A stretch of 64,000 nucleotides of DNA from DATARH01 sp035550515 (lineage in GTDB: Bacteria; Pseudomonadota; Alphaproteobacteria; ATCC43930; CGMCC-115725). Numbering within the stretch: position 1 is the first letter of the stretch; each line of letters opens with the position of its first letter. The notes beneath the pieces are model-generated. The model ran no database searches, was not told where the DNA came from, and worked only from the letters and a program-made list of their open reading frames with translations. This document shows positions 25,134-34,089 of the stretch, in pieces. Where the stretch lies: NCBI GenBank assembly GCA_035550515.1, contig DASZOZ010000067.1, forward strand, positions 1-64,000, written 5' to 3'. Position numbers and translations under genes: made by a program.

Positions 25134-26720
25134 TTACTGGTCGAGCCAGATGTCTTCCATGCGCCAGCCGTTGAACAAGCTGTTGACCATGAGGGTCATC
25201 CCCTTGACCCGCGGCGTCCGGCAGGTCGCGCCGCGCGTATAGAAGATTACCGGGCGCACGCCATCGTCCGCCAGCTTCCGTTCCGCTTGCCACACCAGAT
25301 CGCGGCGCTTGGCGAAATCGCTTTCGGCCGATTGCCGGGCCACCAGGGCATCGAATTCCGGGTTGCAGTAGCCGGTGTAGTTGCGCTCGGCGCCGCAGAC
25401 ATAGTTTTCGAAAAACATCTGGTCGGGGTCGTCGAGCGCGGTTTCGGTCACCGTCAGGCCCACCGTGTAATCCTTGCGCAGCAGCTTGGGGAAATAAACC
25501 GGCGTGTCGACCGCATCGAGCTGACCGTCGATGTAGATTTCTTTCAGCTGGTCGATGAGGATGACCGTCGGGTCGCGATACCCGGGAATATTGCGCGTCG
25601 TCACGCTGACGGTGAGCCGCTTGTCCGGGCCGTAGCCGAGATCTTCCATGATCTTGCGCGCTTCGGCGCGGCGCCGGGCGACATCGCCGTCATAGCCGGG
25701 CAGCGTCGCCAGTTGATCCGCGGGCATCCCCCAGACGCCTTCCGGCGGCGGCAGCATGGCCCCGCCAACAACGCCGTGGCCCTCGGTCAGAATGTCGATA
25801 AACGCCTTGCGGTCCAGCGTCAGCGCCATCGCCCGCCGCAGCCGCGGGTTGTCGAAGGGCGCTTTGGACTGGTTGATGATCAGCGTGCGGCTGCCGTTGT
25901 CCAGTGTCAGGTCGCAGATCGCCTCCGGCGCTTGTTTCGCCACGTCCCTCATCAGCGGGATCGAGACGGCGTAGGGAAAGCTCATGTCGAACTTGCCCGC
26001 GGCAAAGGCGAGGAGCTGCGTTGCCGGGTTGGGAATGATCGAATATTCGATGGCGTCGAGATAGGGCCGGCCCGGCTTCCAGTAATCCGGGTTGCGCACC
26101 AGCTTGATCGACTCGTTGGGCTTGTACTCGACAAACTTGAACGGGCCGGTGCCGATGGGATGCTGCCGCATCTGCGCCGGCGTCACATGGCAGGGATAGA
26201 CCGGCGATGCGCCGGAGGCGAGCAGCGCCAACAGCGACGGCTGCGGCGCCTTCAGATGAAACGTGACCTGGTGGTCGTTGTCGACGGACACGTCGTCGAG
26301 ATTGCGGTACCAGGATTTGCGCGGGTCGACGCGGAACTTCTCGCTCGCCCGCCCGGCGAGCAAATCCCAGGTGCATTTGACATCCGCCGCGGTGAACGGC
26401 TTGCCGTCATGCCATTTGACGCCGCTGCGCAGCTTGAAGGTCAGCGCGGTGCCGGCGCTGTCCCAGACCCAGCTTTCGGCCAGTTCGGGGCGGATGGTCG
26501 CGAAGGTGTTCTGCGGCACGTGCTGGTCGAACAGCACGAGGTTGTTGAACACGGCCATCGCGGGCGTGATCGCGTAGCGCGTCGATTCCTCGTGGATCGA
26601 CATGCTGGCCGGGCCGTTGCTGTCGAAAATCCGCAGCGTGCCGCCTGGTTTTTGCGCCGCGGCCGGCATCGCCGCCGCGGCAAGCAACGCGACCGTGAGA
26701 CCGGCTGTTACACCTCGCAT
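25134..26720 (-). CDS. Family 5 solute-binding protein, tandem copy 2
   Basis: The 528-residue protein has a signal peptide ending PAAAQ and then KPGGTLRIFDSNGPASMSI. It shares the C-terminal NGWRMEDIWLDQ and the YPCHV, HPIGTGPFKF and PPPEGVWGMP blocks with its neighbours. GAGGGGGGACG precedes the ATG at 26718-26720. It is 28 bases downstream of copy 3 and 41 bases upstream of copy 1. The CGAERNYTGYC segment near the C-terminus is a Cys pair present in all four copies in similar form. Confidence 0.9.
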   Translation of the reverse strand: MRGVTAGLTVALLAAAAMPAAAQKPGGTLRIFDSNGPASMSIHEESTRYAITPAMAVFNNLVLFDQHVPQNTFATIRPELAESWVWDSAGTALTFKLRSGVKWHDGKPFTAADVKCTWDLLAGRASEKFRVDPRKSWYRNLDDVSVDNDHQVTFHLKAPQPSLLALLASGASPVYPCHVTPAQMRQHPIGTGPFKFVEYKPNESIKLVRNPDYWKPGRPYLDAIEYSIIPNPATQLLAFAAGKFDMSFPYAVSIPLMRDVAKQAPEAICDLTLDNGSRTLIINQSKAPFDNPRLRRAMALTLDRKAFIDILTEGHGVVGGAMLPPPEGVWGMPADQLATLPGYDGDVARRRAEARKIMEDLGYGPDKRLTVSVTTRNIPGYRDPTVILIDQLKEIYIDGQLDAVDTPVYFPKLLRKDYTVGLTVTETALDDPDQMFFENYVCGAERNYTGYCNPEFDALVARQSAESDFAKRRDLVWQAERKLADDGVRPVIFYTRGATCRTPRVKGMTLMVNSLFNGWRMEDIWLDQ

Positions 26721-26748
26721 CGTCCCCCCTCGGTTCCGGCATCGACCG

Positions 26749-28350
26749 TTACTGGTCGAGCCAGACGTCTTCCATCTTCCAGCCGTTGTAGATGCTGTTG
26801 ACCATGATCGTCAGCCCCTTGACCTTGGGCTGCATGCAGGTGGCGTTGACCGCGTGGAAGATGATCGGCCGCGCGCCGTCTTCCTGGAGCTTCTTGTCGA
26901 TCTCCCAGACCAGCCTTTTGCGCGCCTGCTGGTCGGTCATCTGCGATTGCTCGACAAATTTCTTGTCGAGCTCCTTGTTGCAGTAGCCGCTGTAATTGCG
27001 CAGCGAGCCGCAGGCGTAGTTCTCGAAGAACTGCTGGTCGGGGTCGTCCACGCCGCTGCCGGTGTTGTTGAGCGCGACCTTGTAGTCCTTGCGCGTGATC
27101 TTGGCGTGCCAATTCGCCGTTTCGATCGTTTCGAGCACCGCGTCGATGTAAATTTCCTTCAGCTGGTCGATGAGGATCACCGCTGGGTCGCGGAAGGTCG
27201 GCACGTTGCGCGTCGACACGGTCAACTGCAGCTTCTTGTCGGGGCCGTAGCCGAGCTTCTGCATGATCTCGCGCGCCTGCGCCCGGTTCTTCTGCACGTC
27301 GGGATCATAGCCGGGGATGGTGCGCAGCATCTCCGCCGGCATGCCCCACAGCCCTTCCGGCGGCGGCAGCATCGCCGCGCCGATTTTCCCATGCCCCTCG
27401 GTCATGATGTCGATGAACGACTTGCGGTCGATCGTCAGCGCCAGCGCCTTGCGCAGATCGGCATTGTCGAACGGCGGCACGTCCCGGTTGATCAGCAGGT
27501 TGGTCGTGCCGTTATTGGTGGCGGTGATGCAGTTCGCCTGCGGCGCCTCCTTGGCGATGTCGCGAATCAGCGGCGGGGTGATGTAATAGGGCCAGGTCAT
27601 GTCGAACTTGCCGGCGACAAAGCCGAGAACCGCGGTCGAGCGGTTGGGCACGATGTCGTATTCGATGCCGTCGAGATACGGCCGGCCCGGCTTCCAGTAA
27701 TCCGGGTTCTTGGCGACCTTGATGTATTCGTTGGGCTTGAAGTCGACGAACTTGAAGGGGCCGGTGCCGATCGGATGGGTGCGCATCTGCGCCGGCGATA
27801 CGTGACAGGGATAGATCGGCGAGTAGCCCGAGGCGAGCAGCGTCAGCAAGGCGGGTTGCGGCCGCGCCAGGTGAAACGTCGCCTGCAGGTCGCCGTCGGC
27901 GGTGACCTGCGCGACGTTCTGCCACCATTCCTTGCGCGGGTTGACGCGCAGCTTGGCCTCCCCCTTGCCGGTCAAGAGGTCGAAGGTGCACTTGACGTCG
28001 GCCGCGGTAAACGGCTTGCCGTCATGCCATTTGACGCCCGGCCGCAGCTTGAAGGTCAGCGCCTTGCCGTCCGCGCTCCAGCTCCAGCTTTCCGCCAGGT
28101 CGGGGACGATGTCGTCGAGGCTGTTTTGCGGCTTGTGCTGGTCGTAGATGACGAGGTTGCTCATCACCCCCATCATCGGCACGACCACCGAGTAGGTCGC
28201 CTCCTCGTGGATCGACATGCTCGCCGGGCTGTCCCAGTGCTGAACCTTGAGGATGCCGCCCGGCTTTTGCGCCGCCGCCGGCGCCGCCAAGGCCAGCACC
28301 CCGGCCGCGACCCCGGCGAGCGCCGCCAGCCGGTTGCGAATATTCGTCAT
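26749..28350 (-). CDS. Family 5 solute-binding protein, tandem copy 3
   Basis: The 533-residue protein has a signal peptide (VLALAAPAAAQ) followed by KPGGILKVQHWDSPASMSIHEE. It shares all conserved blocks of the set, including CGSLRNYSGYCN, and ends NGWKMEDVWLDQ. A GGGAGGTAGG Shine-Dalgarno precedes ATG 28348-28350. Compared with copies 1 and 4 it has KCTFDLL in place of KCTWDLL and a more basic C-terminal half. It probably recognises a related but distinct ligand. Confidence 0.9.
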   Translation of the reverse strand: MTNIRNRLAALAGVAAGVLALAAPAAAQKPGGILKVQHWDSPASMSIHEEATYSVVVPMMGVMSNLVIYDQHKPQNSLDDIVPDLAESWSWSADGKALTFKLRPGVKWHDGKPFTAADVKCTFDLLTGKGEAKLRVNPRKEWWQNVAQVTADGDLQATFHLARPQPALLTLLASGYSPIYPCHVSPAQMRTHPIGTGPFKFVDFKPNEYIKVAKNPDYWKPGRPYLDGIEYDIVPNRSTAVLGFVAGKFDMTWPYYITPPLIRDIAKEAPQANCITATNNGTTNLLINRDVPPFDNADLRKALALTIDRKSFIDIMTEGHGKIGAAMLPPPEGLWGMPAEMLRTIPGYDPDVQKNRAQAREIMQKLGYGPDKKLQLTVSTRNVPTFRDPAVILIDQLKEIYIDAVLETIETANWHAKITRKDYKVALNNTGSGVDDPDQQFFENYACGSLRNYSGYCNKELDKKFVEQSQMTDQQARKRLVWEIDKKLQEDGARPIIFHAVNATCMQPKVKGLTIMVNSIYNGWKMEDVWLDQ

Positions 28351-28392
28351 TTGCCTACCTCCCAGAGAAATTCGTCGGTTCTTTCGCCAGGC

Positions 28393-30000
28393 TCATTTGT
28401 CGAGCCACACGTCTTCCATGCGCCATTCGTTGTAGATGCTGTTGGTCATGATGGTCAGCCCTTTGACGTAGGGCTGCGTGCAGGTCGCGCCGGCCGGGTA
28501 GAACAGCACCGGGCGAACCGCGGCGTCGGCGAGGATGCGCTCGATCTGCCAGACGATGTCCTTGCGCTTTTGCGGGTCGCGCTCCATCGATTGCTGGTTC
28601 ACCAGCTTGTCGAGGTCGTGGTTGCAGTACCCGGCATAGTTCCGTGTCGCGCCGCAGACGAAGTTTTCGAAATACATCTGGTCGGGGTCGTCGACACCGC
28701 TCTCCATCGGCACCGCACCGACCGTGTAGTCCCGCTTGGCCATCTTCGGGTACCACAGCGCGGTGTCCACCAGGTCGAGCTCGCCGTCGATATAGATGTC
28801 GTGCAGCTGCGAGATCAGCAGCACGGCCGGATCGCGCCAGGCCGGGAAGTTGCGGGTCGAGACCTTGATCGCGAGATGCTTGTCGGGGCCGTAGCCCAGC
28901 GACTGCATGATCTTGCGCGCCTCGTCGCGGCGCTTGGCCACATCGGGATCGTAGCCCGGCAGGGTTTGCAGCACCTCCGGCGGCATGCCCCAAACGCCTT
29001 CGGGCGGCGGCATCATATTGCCGCCGATGCGGCCTTCCTTGTCGGTGATGATGTCGACAAAGGCTTTGCGGTCAATCGACAGGCTCATCGCCCGGCGCAG
29101 TTGCGGGTTGTCGAACGGCGGGGCGTTGGGGTTGATCAGCATCGTCCGCGGCACGTTGACATGCGAGATCTCGCACACCGCCTTGGGGGCCTGCGCCTTG
29201 AAGTCCTTGAGCGTGGGGATAGTGACGCCGAACGGCGTCACCATGTCGAACTTGCCGGCGAAAAAGGCGAGGTTGCGTGGCGCGTCCTCGCGCATGATGG
29301 TGTATTCGATACCGTCGAGATACGGCCGGCCGGGCTTCCAATAGTCCGGGTTGCGCGTCACCTTGATCGACTCGTTGGGCTTGAACTCGACGAACTTGAA
29401 CGGACCGGTGCCGATCGGATGCTGGCGCATCTCGCGCGCCGGGACGTGGCAGGGATAGACCGGCGACCACCCCGAGGCGAGCAGCGCAAGCAGCGCCGGC
29501 TGCGGCTGCTTGAGGTGAAAGGCGACCTCGTAATCGCCGTTGGTGGTCACCGACTCGACATTGTCGTACCAGGTCTTGCGCGGGTTGGCGCGGAGCCTGT
29601 CGCTGCCGAGCCCCATCAGCAGGTCCCAGGTGCATTTGACGTCGGCCGCGGTGAACGGCTTGCCGTCATGCCACTTGACCCCCTGGTGCAGCGGGAAGGT
29701 CAGGGTCTTGCCGTCCGTGCTCCAATTCCAGCTCGTCGCCAGGTCAGGGACGATGGTGTCGAGGCTCGACTTGGCGATGTGCTGGTCGTACATGACGAGG
29801 TTGTTGAACACCCCCATCATCGGCTGCACGGTCGCGCGCGTCGCTTCTTCGAGGATCGACATGCTGGCCGGGCTGTCGAAATGCGACAGCTTCAGGACGC
29901 CGCCGGATTTCTGCGCCTGCGCCGGCGTCGCCGCGGCCAGCAGCGCCAGACCCGCCGCCATGCCCAGACCCACCGCCACGCAAAGAGGCTTGCCGATCAT
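28393..30000 (-). CDS. Family 5 solute-binding protein, tandem copy 4 (first in the unit)
   Basis: The 535-residue protein has a long signal peptide ending ATPAQAQ, then KSGGVLKLSHFDSPASMSILEE. It is the most upstream gene of the tandem set; the region 30001-30165 must hold its promoter and that of the divergent hydrolase. GGAGGGG lies before ATG 29998-30000. It matches copy 1 most closely (KTLTFPLHQGVKWHDGKPF and KCTWDLLMGLG are common to both), so copies 1 and 4 look like the most recent duplication though they are not adjacent. Confidence 0.9.
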   Translation of the reverse strand: MIGKPLCVAVGLGMAAGLALLAAATPAQAQKSGGVLKLSHFDSPASMSILEEATRATVQPMMGVFNNLVMYDQHIAKSSLDTIVPDLATSWNWSTDGKTLTFPLHQGVKWHDGKPFTAADVKCTWDLLMGLGSDRLRANPRKTWYDNVESVTTNGDYEVAFHLKQPQPALLALLASGWSPVYPCHVPAREMRQHPIGTGPFKFVEFKPNESIKVTRNPDYWKPGRPYLDGIEYTIMREDAPRNLAFFAGKFDMVTPFGVTIPTLKDFKAQAPKAVCEISHVNVPRTMLINPNAPPFDNPQLRRAMSLSIDRKAFVDIITDKEGRIGGNMMPPPEGVWGMPPEVLQTLPGYDPDVAKRRDEARKIMQSLGYGPDKHLAIKVSTRNFPAWRDPAVLLISQLHDIYIDGELDLVDTALWYPKMAKRDYTVGAVPMESGVDDPDQMYFENFVCGATRNYAGYCNHDLDKLVNQQSMERDPQKRKDIVWQIERILADAAVRPVLFYPAGATCTQPYVKGLTIMTNSIYNEWRMEDVWLDK

Positions 30001-30165
30001 GTCCCCTCCCGTTTTTTGTCGCGCGGCGGTTGATCCGCCGTCGGCCGTGTCGAACTTACCATAACCTTACGCGATGACCGGCGAGCAAATCTGCTCGCGG
30101 CGCGCGCAATCTAGGCTACGCTCGGCGCCTCAGGCAAAGAAGGCCCTCATTCAAAAGGACGAGCC

Positions 30166-31068
30166 ATGTTCGAAGGCTTCACCCGCACCGAGATCGACAC
30201 ACCGTCGAGTGCCTTTGGCGGGGCGCGCATCCACCTGCGCCACGGCGGCGACGGGCCGCCGCTGCTGCTGCTGCACGGCAACCCGATGACCCATGTGTCG
30301 TGGCACAAGATCGCGCCGCGCCTGGCCAAGGATTTCCACGTCGTCTGCGCCGATCTGCGCGGCTACGGCGACAGCGTCGGGCCCGACGATGCCGGCCCCA
30401 ACAACATCAACTACTCGTTTCGCGCGATGGCCCAGGACCAGGTCGAGGTCATGGAGCAGCTCGGCTACCGCGAGTTCATGGTCGCCGGGCACGACCGCGG
30501 CGCGCGCACCACGGCGCGCATGTGCCTCGACCATCCCGACCGGGTGAAAAAGGCGGCGCTGGTCGATATCCTGCCCAACCATCACATCTGGACGCATACC
30601 TCGAAGGAATGGGCGCTGCGCTCGTGGCACTGGCCGTTCATGGCGCAGCCCTACGACTTCCCCGAGCGGATGATGGCCGGGGTCGGCGCCCGCTGGTTCA
30701 TGGAGAAAAAGCTGTCGAAGCCGGGGATCGGGCTCGGCTTTTTCGACCCCGAGGCGTTCGAGGAATACGTCCGCTGCTTCAACTGGAAGACGATCAAGGG
30801 CTCCTGCGCCGATTACCGCGCCTGCGTGACCTGCGACCTCGAGATGGACACCGCCGATTTTGCGGCCGGCCGCAAGATCACCGTGCCGCTGCTGGTGATC
30901 TGGGGCGCCCGCAGCCACACCGAAGGGGTGCACGGCGACGTGCTCGCGGTATGGCAGAAGACCTACGCCGAGAATGCCTGGGGCGGTGCGCTGCCCTGCG
31001 GCCATTATGTGCCCGAAGAAGCCCCGGACGAGACCTACGCGCATTTCGTCAAGCATTTCCGGGACTGA
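30166..31068 (+). CDS. Alpha/beta hydrolase, haloacetate/fluoroacetate dehalogenase type
   Basis: The 300-residue protein has HGNPMTHVSW (oxyanion region), the nucleophile elbow AGHDRGAR, with Asp replacing the Ser of esterases, LVDILPN, the SWHWPF motif that holds the halide-binding His-Trp pair, a GSCADYRA block and the catalytic His in CGHYVPEEAP. These match fluoroacetate dehalogenase, which hydrolyses haloacetates to glycolate. Some relatives with the same motifs act on other substrates, so activity needs proof. AAGGAC precedes the ATG. It is divergent from the tandem binding-protein genes. Confidence 0.83.
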   Translation: MFEGFTRTEIDTPSSAFGGARIHLRHGGDGPPLLLLHGNPMTHVSWHKIAPRLAKDFHVVCADLRGYGDSVGPDDAGPNNINYSFRAMAQDQVEVMEQLGYREFMVAGHDRGARTTARMCLDHPDRVKKAALVDILPNHHIWTHTSKEWALRSWHWPFMAQPYDFPERMMAGVGARWFMEKKLSKPGIGLGFFDPEAFEEYVRCFNWKTIKGSCADYRACVTCDLEMDTADFAAGRKITVPLLVIWGARSHTEGVHGDVLAVWQKTYAENAWGGALPCGHYVPEEAPDETYAHFVKHFRD

Positions 31069-31107
31069 CCGCCGACCGGAAGCCCCTCGCTGCCCGCGGG
31101 GAGGTTC

Positions 31108-31557
31108 TCACTTGAAATAGGGCGAGGTGACCTGATCGCCCGGCTTGATGCCGAGTCGGGCGACGGTGCCGCCGTTCAACTCGACCACATAGCGTGCGGG
31201 GAGGCGGCTGGCGATCATGTCGGTCGAATACGGCACCGCCCGCTCGTGGATGTCGATGACCCGGCCGCGCTCGTCGAGAAACAGCATGTCGAGCGGGATC
31301 ACGGTGTTCTTCATCCACATCGTGACGTTGGTCGGGTGCTTGAAGTCGAACAGCATCCCGGCATTGGCCGGCATGCTGCGGCGGAACATCAGCCCCTGCT
31401 CCATCTGCGCGTCGCTGAGCGCCAGCTCGATCGTGAATTTCTGCGGGCCGCTCGCGGTCTGAACGGTCAGTTCGGATGTCGCGAAGTTTTCCAGCGCCCG
31501 CGCCGGCAGCGCCGCCAGCAGCAGGGCGAAGACGAGGAGATGGCGGCGAAGCAGCAT
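31108..31557 (-). CDS. DUF192 family exported protein
   Basis: The 149-residue protein has a signal peptide (MLLRRHLLVFALLLAALPARA) and a DUF192 domain with LALSDAQMEQGLMFRRSMP, MLFDFKHPTNVTMWMKNT, IPLDMLFLDERGRV and a C-terminal RLGIKPGDQV. Small exported DUF192 proteins are common in alphaproteobacteria; their function is unknown. ATG at 31555-31557. It ends 40 bases from the stop of the hydrolase gene, convergent. Confidence 0.9.
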   Translation of the reverse strand: MLLRRHLLVFALLLAALPARALENFATSELTVQTASGPQKFTIELALSDAQMEQGLMFRRSMPANAGMLFDFKHPTNVTMWMKNTVIPLDMLFLDERGRVIDIHERAVPYSTDMIASRLPARYVVELNGGTVARLGIKPGDQVTSPYFK

Positions 31558-31660
31558 GCACGGTCTCTAGGGCTCGGACACATGGTCCAGGTTGGTGCAC
31601 TATCTGAGTGAGTCAGTGCACGAAGCAAGCTTTGAAGCGGCTGTTCCGAAGGACGCAGCG

Positions 31661-32833
31661 ATGATGAACACCAACCGCCCGCCGCCGCATCCCGCCACGC
31701 TGGCGGCCCAAGGCCTGGGTTGGACCGATGCGGCGACCGGCGCCGTGGTGCTGCCGATCCAGCCGGCGACCACCTTTATCCGCGACCCCGACAACCAGTA
31801 TCGCCGCGGCCGTGGCTATGCCCGCGCCGACAACCCCGGCTATGACCAGCCGGAGGCGCTGCTGACCGCGCTTGAAGGCGGCGCCGAATCGCTGCTGCTG
31901 TCGTCGGGGATGGCGGCGGCGACGAATGTGTTTCAGGCGCTGCCGGCCGGGGCGCATGTCGTCGCGCCGGTGGTGATGTACTGGGCGCTGCGCCGCTGGC
32001 TCGCCAGCCATGCGGCGCAAGGCCATATCGCGGTCGATTTTGTCGATGCCGCGTCGCTCGACGCGCTGAATGCCGCCGTGCGCCCTGGCCGAACCCGGCT
32101 TGTCTGGATCGAGACGCCGGCCAACCCGCTATGGCCGGTGACCGACATCGCCGGCGCGGCCATGATCGCGCACCAGGCCGGCGCCCTCCTCGCGGTCGAC
32201 AGCACCGCCGCGACCCCGGTGCTGACCCGGCCGATCGAGCACGGCGCCGACATCGTCATGCATTCGGCGACGAAATACCTCAATGGCCACAGCGACGTCA
32301 TCGCCGGCACGCTGACCGGGGCGCGCGACGACGAGTTCTGGCAGCGCCTGGCGGCCGGGCGGAGCGGCGGCGGCGCGATCCTCGGCAACATGGAGACCTA
32401 TCTGCTGATGCGCGGCATGCGGACGCTGTTCCTGCGCGTCGAGCGCGCCTGCCGCTCGGCCCAGCAGGTGGCGGCGGCGATGGCGCGGCATCCCCGCATC
32501 GCCGAGGTGCTCTATCCCGGCCTGCCCGGCCATCCCGGCCACGCGATCGCCGCGCGGCAGATGCAGGGCGGCTTTGGCGGCATGCTGTCGATCCGCGTCA
32601 AGGGCGGCGAGGCGGCGGCGATCGCCACCGCGGCGCGGGTCGAGATCTGGAAGCGCGCGACCTCGCTGGGCGGGGTCGAGAGCCTGATCGAACATCGCGC
32701 CTCGGTCGAGGGAGCGGGAACGCCGGTGCCGGGCGACCTCCTGCGCCTCTCCGTCGGCATCGAGGACCCGGGCGACCTGATCGACGACCTCGACCATGCG
32801 CTCAGCGCGTCGGCGGCAGCTCCCAGAAGCTGA
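31661..32833 (+). CDS. Cys/Met-metabolism PLP-dependent enzyme (cystathionine lyase/synthase family)
   Basis: The 390-residue enzyme belongs to the fold-type I trans-sulfuration family. Landmarks are PIQPATTFIRD, the YARADNPGYDQPEALL region, SSGMAAATNVFQAL, WIETPANPLWPVTDI, AVDSTAATPVLTRP and HSATKYLNGHSDV, which carries the PLP Lys; the C-terminal ATSLGGVESLIEHRAS is the substrate-carboxylate site. Cystathionine beta-lyase, gamma-synthase and methionine gamma-lyase cannot be separated from these blocks. ATG at 31661 follows AAGGACG. The 3' end overlaps the convergent membrane-protein gene by 32 bases. Confidence 0.88.
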   Translation: MMNTNRPPPHPATLAAQGLGWTDAATGAVVLPIQPATTFIRDPDNQYRRGRGYARADNPGYDQPEALLTALEGGAESLLLSSGMAAATNVFQALPAGAHVVAPVVMYWALRRWLASHAAQGHIAVDFVDAASLDALNAAVRPGRTRLVWIETPANPLWPVTDIAGAAMIAHQAGALLAVDSTAATPVLTRPIEHGADIVMHSATKYLNGHSDVIAGTLTGARDDEFWQRLAAGRSGGGAILGNMETYLLMRGMRTLFLRVERACRSAQQVAAAMARHPRIAEVLYPGLPGHPGHAIAARQMQGGFGGMLSIRVKGGEAAAIATAARVEIWKRATSLGGVESLIEHRASVEGAGTPVPGDLLRLSVGIEDPGDLIDDLDHALSASAAAPRS

Positions 32834-33149
32834 CGATCAGCCCGCCGGCGACGATCAGCGCGCCGCCGACCAGGATCGGCAGGCTCGGGATCGCCCCGAA
32901 GGCGACAAAGCTGATCACCTGCCACACGACGAACAGCGTCGCGATGTACAGCCCGACCACCCGTTCGAATGGTTGCGGGGCAAGGTTGAGCATGACGCCA
33001 TAGCCGAACAGCAGCGCCCCGCCCACCACCAGCACACCGAGCCGGGCGACACCGGCACGGGCGAAAAGACCGTTGCGGACAAACGCGTCGCCGCTGGCCT
33101 CCAACGTCGTCGCGGCGATCAGGAACGCCCAGACGGTGAGAAAGCGCAC
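32802..33149 (-). CDS. Small four-helix membrane protein
   Basis: The 115-residue protein has four hydrophobic segments (about residues 3-15, 33-52, 66-85 and 92-109) and few charged residues, with Glu and Asp in LEASGDAF after the first. The layout resembles small DMT/SMR-type membrane proteins, but I do not recognise a definite family. It lies nine bases before sufT on the same strand, so it may be transcribed with the suf genes. Confidence 0.65.
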   Translation of the reverse strand: MRFLTVWAFLIAATTLEASGDAFVRNGLFARAGVARLGVLVVGGALLFGYGVMLNLAPQPFERVVGLYIATLFVVWQVISFVAFGAIPSLPILVGGALIVAGGLIVSFWELPPTR

Positions 33150-33158
33150 GCCGAGGAC

Positions 33159-33563
33159 CTACATCAGCCCCAGTTCGAGCCGGGCCTCCTCGCTCATCCG
33201 GTCCATCGTCCAGGGCGGCGACCAGACGAGCTTGACCCGCACGTCCTCGACCCCCGGCACCTCGCCGATCGCCTTCTTGACCTCGTCGGGCATGCTGGCG
33301 GCAACCGGGCAGGAGGGCGTGGTCAGGGTCATCTCGACAAAGACGATGCCGCCCCGCTTGACCATCAGCTCATAGATGAGCCCGAGATTGACCAGGTCGA
33401 CGGGGATCTCCGGGTCGCGCACGGTCTTCAGCGCTTCCAGCACCGGATCGAACAGGCTCAGATCGTCCTCGCCCTCGGGCCGCTCGACCTCCTCTGCTTC
33501 CGCCGGGGGCGGCGGGTCCCGGTGTTCGAAAGCGAAATAATCGCGTTGGCTATCTACCGACAT
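33159..33563 (-). CDS. sufT: SUF-associated DUF59/MIP18 protein SufT
   Basis: The 134-residue protein has an acidic Pro/Glu-rich N-terminus (about residues 13-36) and a MIP18 domain: LEALKTVRDPEIPVDLVNLGLIYEL, MTLTTPSCPVAASMPDEVKKAI with the conserved Cys, and VKLVWSPPWTMDRMSEEARLELGL. SufT proteins assist maturation of Fe-S enzymes. It is the last suf gene in the unit and lies 58 bases after sufU. Confidence 0.92.
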   Translation of the reverse strand: MSVDSQRDYFAFEHRDPPPPAEAEEVERPEGEDDLSLFDPVLEALKTVRDPEIPVDLVNLGLIYELMVKRGGIVFVEMTLTTPSCPVAASMPDEVKKAIGEVPGVEDVRVKLVWSPPWTMDRMSEEARLELGLM

Positions 33564-33621
33564 CAGGGAACCCTATACTGGACTGCACACGGTCGCATCG
33601 GATGTGGCCGCAACACTGCCG

Positions 33622-34089
33622 CTACTCCGTTTTGACCGGCTCGGCGGCGCCGCCTTTCAGCGCCGCCTCGAAAGCGTGCCAGGGCAGCGTGGCGCATTTG
33701 ACGCGGGCCGGATAAGCCTTGACCCCGGTCAGCGGCTCGAGCCGCTCGCCGTCCTCTTCGAGCGCCTCGGGCAGCGCGTGCACCTCGCCGCCGGTGACCT
33801 TGGCGTGGAATTGCGCGAAGAGGGCCTGCGCCTCGGCCAGCGTCCTGCCTTTTAGAACCTCGGTCATCAGCGAGGACGACGCGGTCGAGATCGCACAGCC
33901 GCGGCCCTCGAAACTGACATCGGCGATGCGGTCGCCGTCGAGCGTCAAATAGATGGTCACCCGGTCGCCGCAGAGCGGGTTGTGGCCCTTCGCGGTATGG
34001 GTCGGGTGCGCGATCGGCCGGAAATTGCGCGGATGCCGGCCGTGATCGAGGATGATGTCCTGATAGAGGTCGCGCAGATCGATGCTCAT
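33622..34089 (-). CDS. sufU: Fe-S cluster scaffold/sulfur carrier, NifU-like (SufU)
   Basis: The 155-residue protein has the NifU N-terminal fold with the three Cys ligands in GHNPLCGD, GRGCAIS and AYPARVKCATLPWHA, and the Asp of CGDR. The segment inserted between the second and third Cys is typical of SufU. In SufBCD systems it receives sulfur from SufS or acts as a scaffold. ATG at 34087-34089 overlaps the sufS stop (ATGA), so synthesis is coupled. Confidence 0.9.
   Translation of the reverse strand: MSIDLRDLYQDIILDHGRHPRNFRPIAHPTHTAKGHNPLCGDRVTIYLTLDGDRIADVSFEGRGCAISTASSSLMTEVLKGRTLAEAQALFAQFHAKVTGGEVHALPEALEEDGERLEPLTGVKAYPARVKCATLPWHAFEAALKGGAAEPVKTE

Noticed and set aside
26602..30033. 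A very long open frame on the plus strand across binding-protein copies 2-4
   Set aside because: It is antisense to three well-supported genes, has the Arg/His/Val-heavy composition of high-GC mirror frames and no family motif; the GC-rich third positions keep the opposite frame open.
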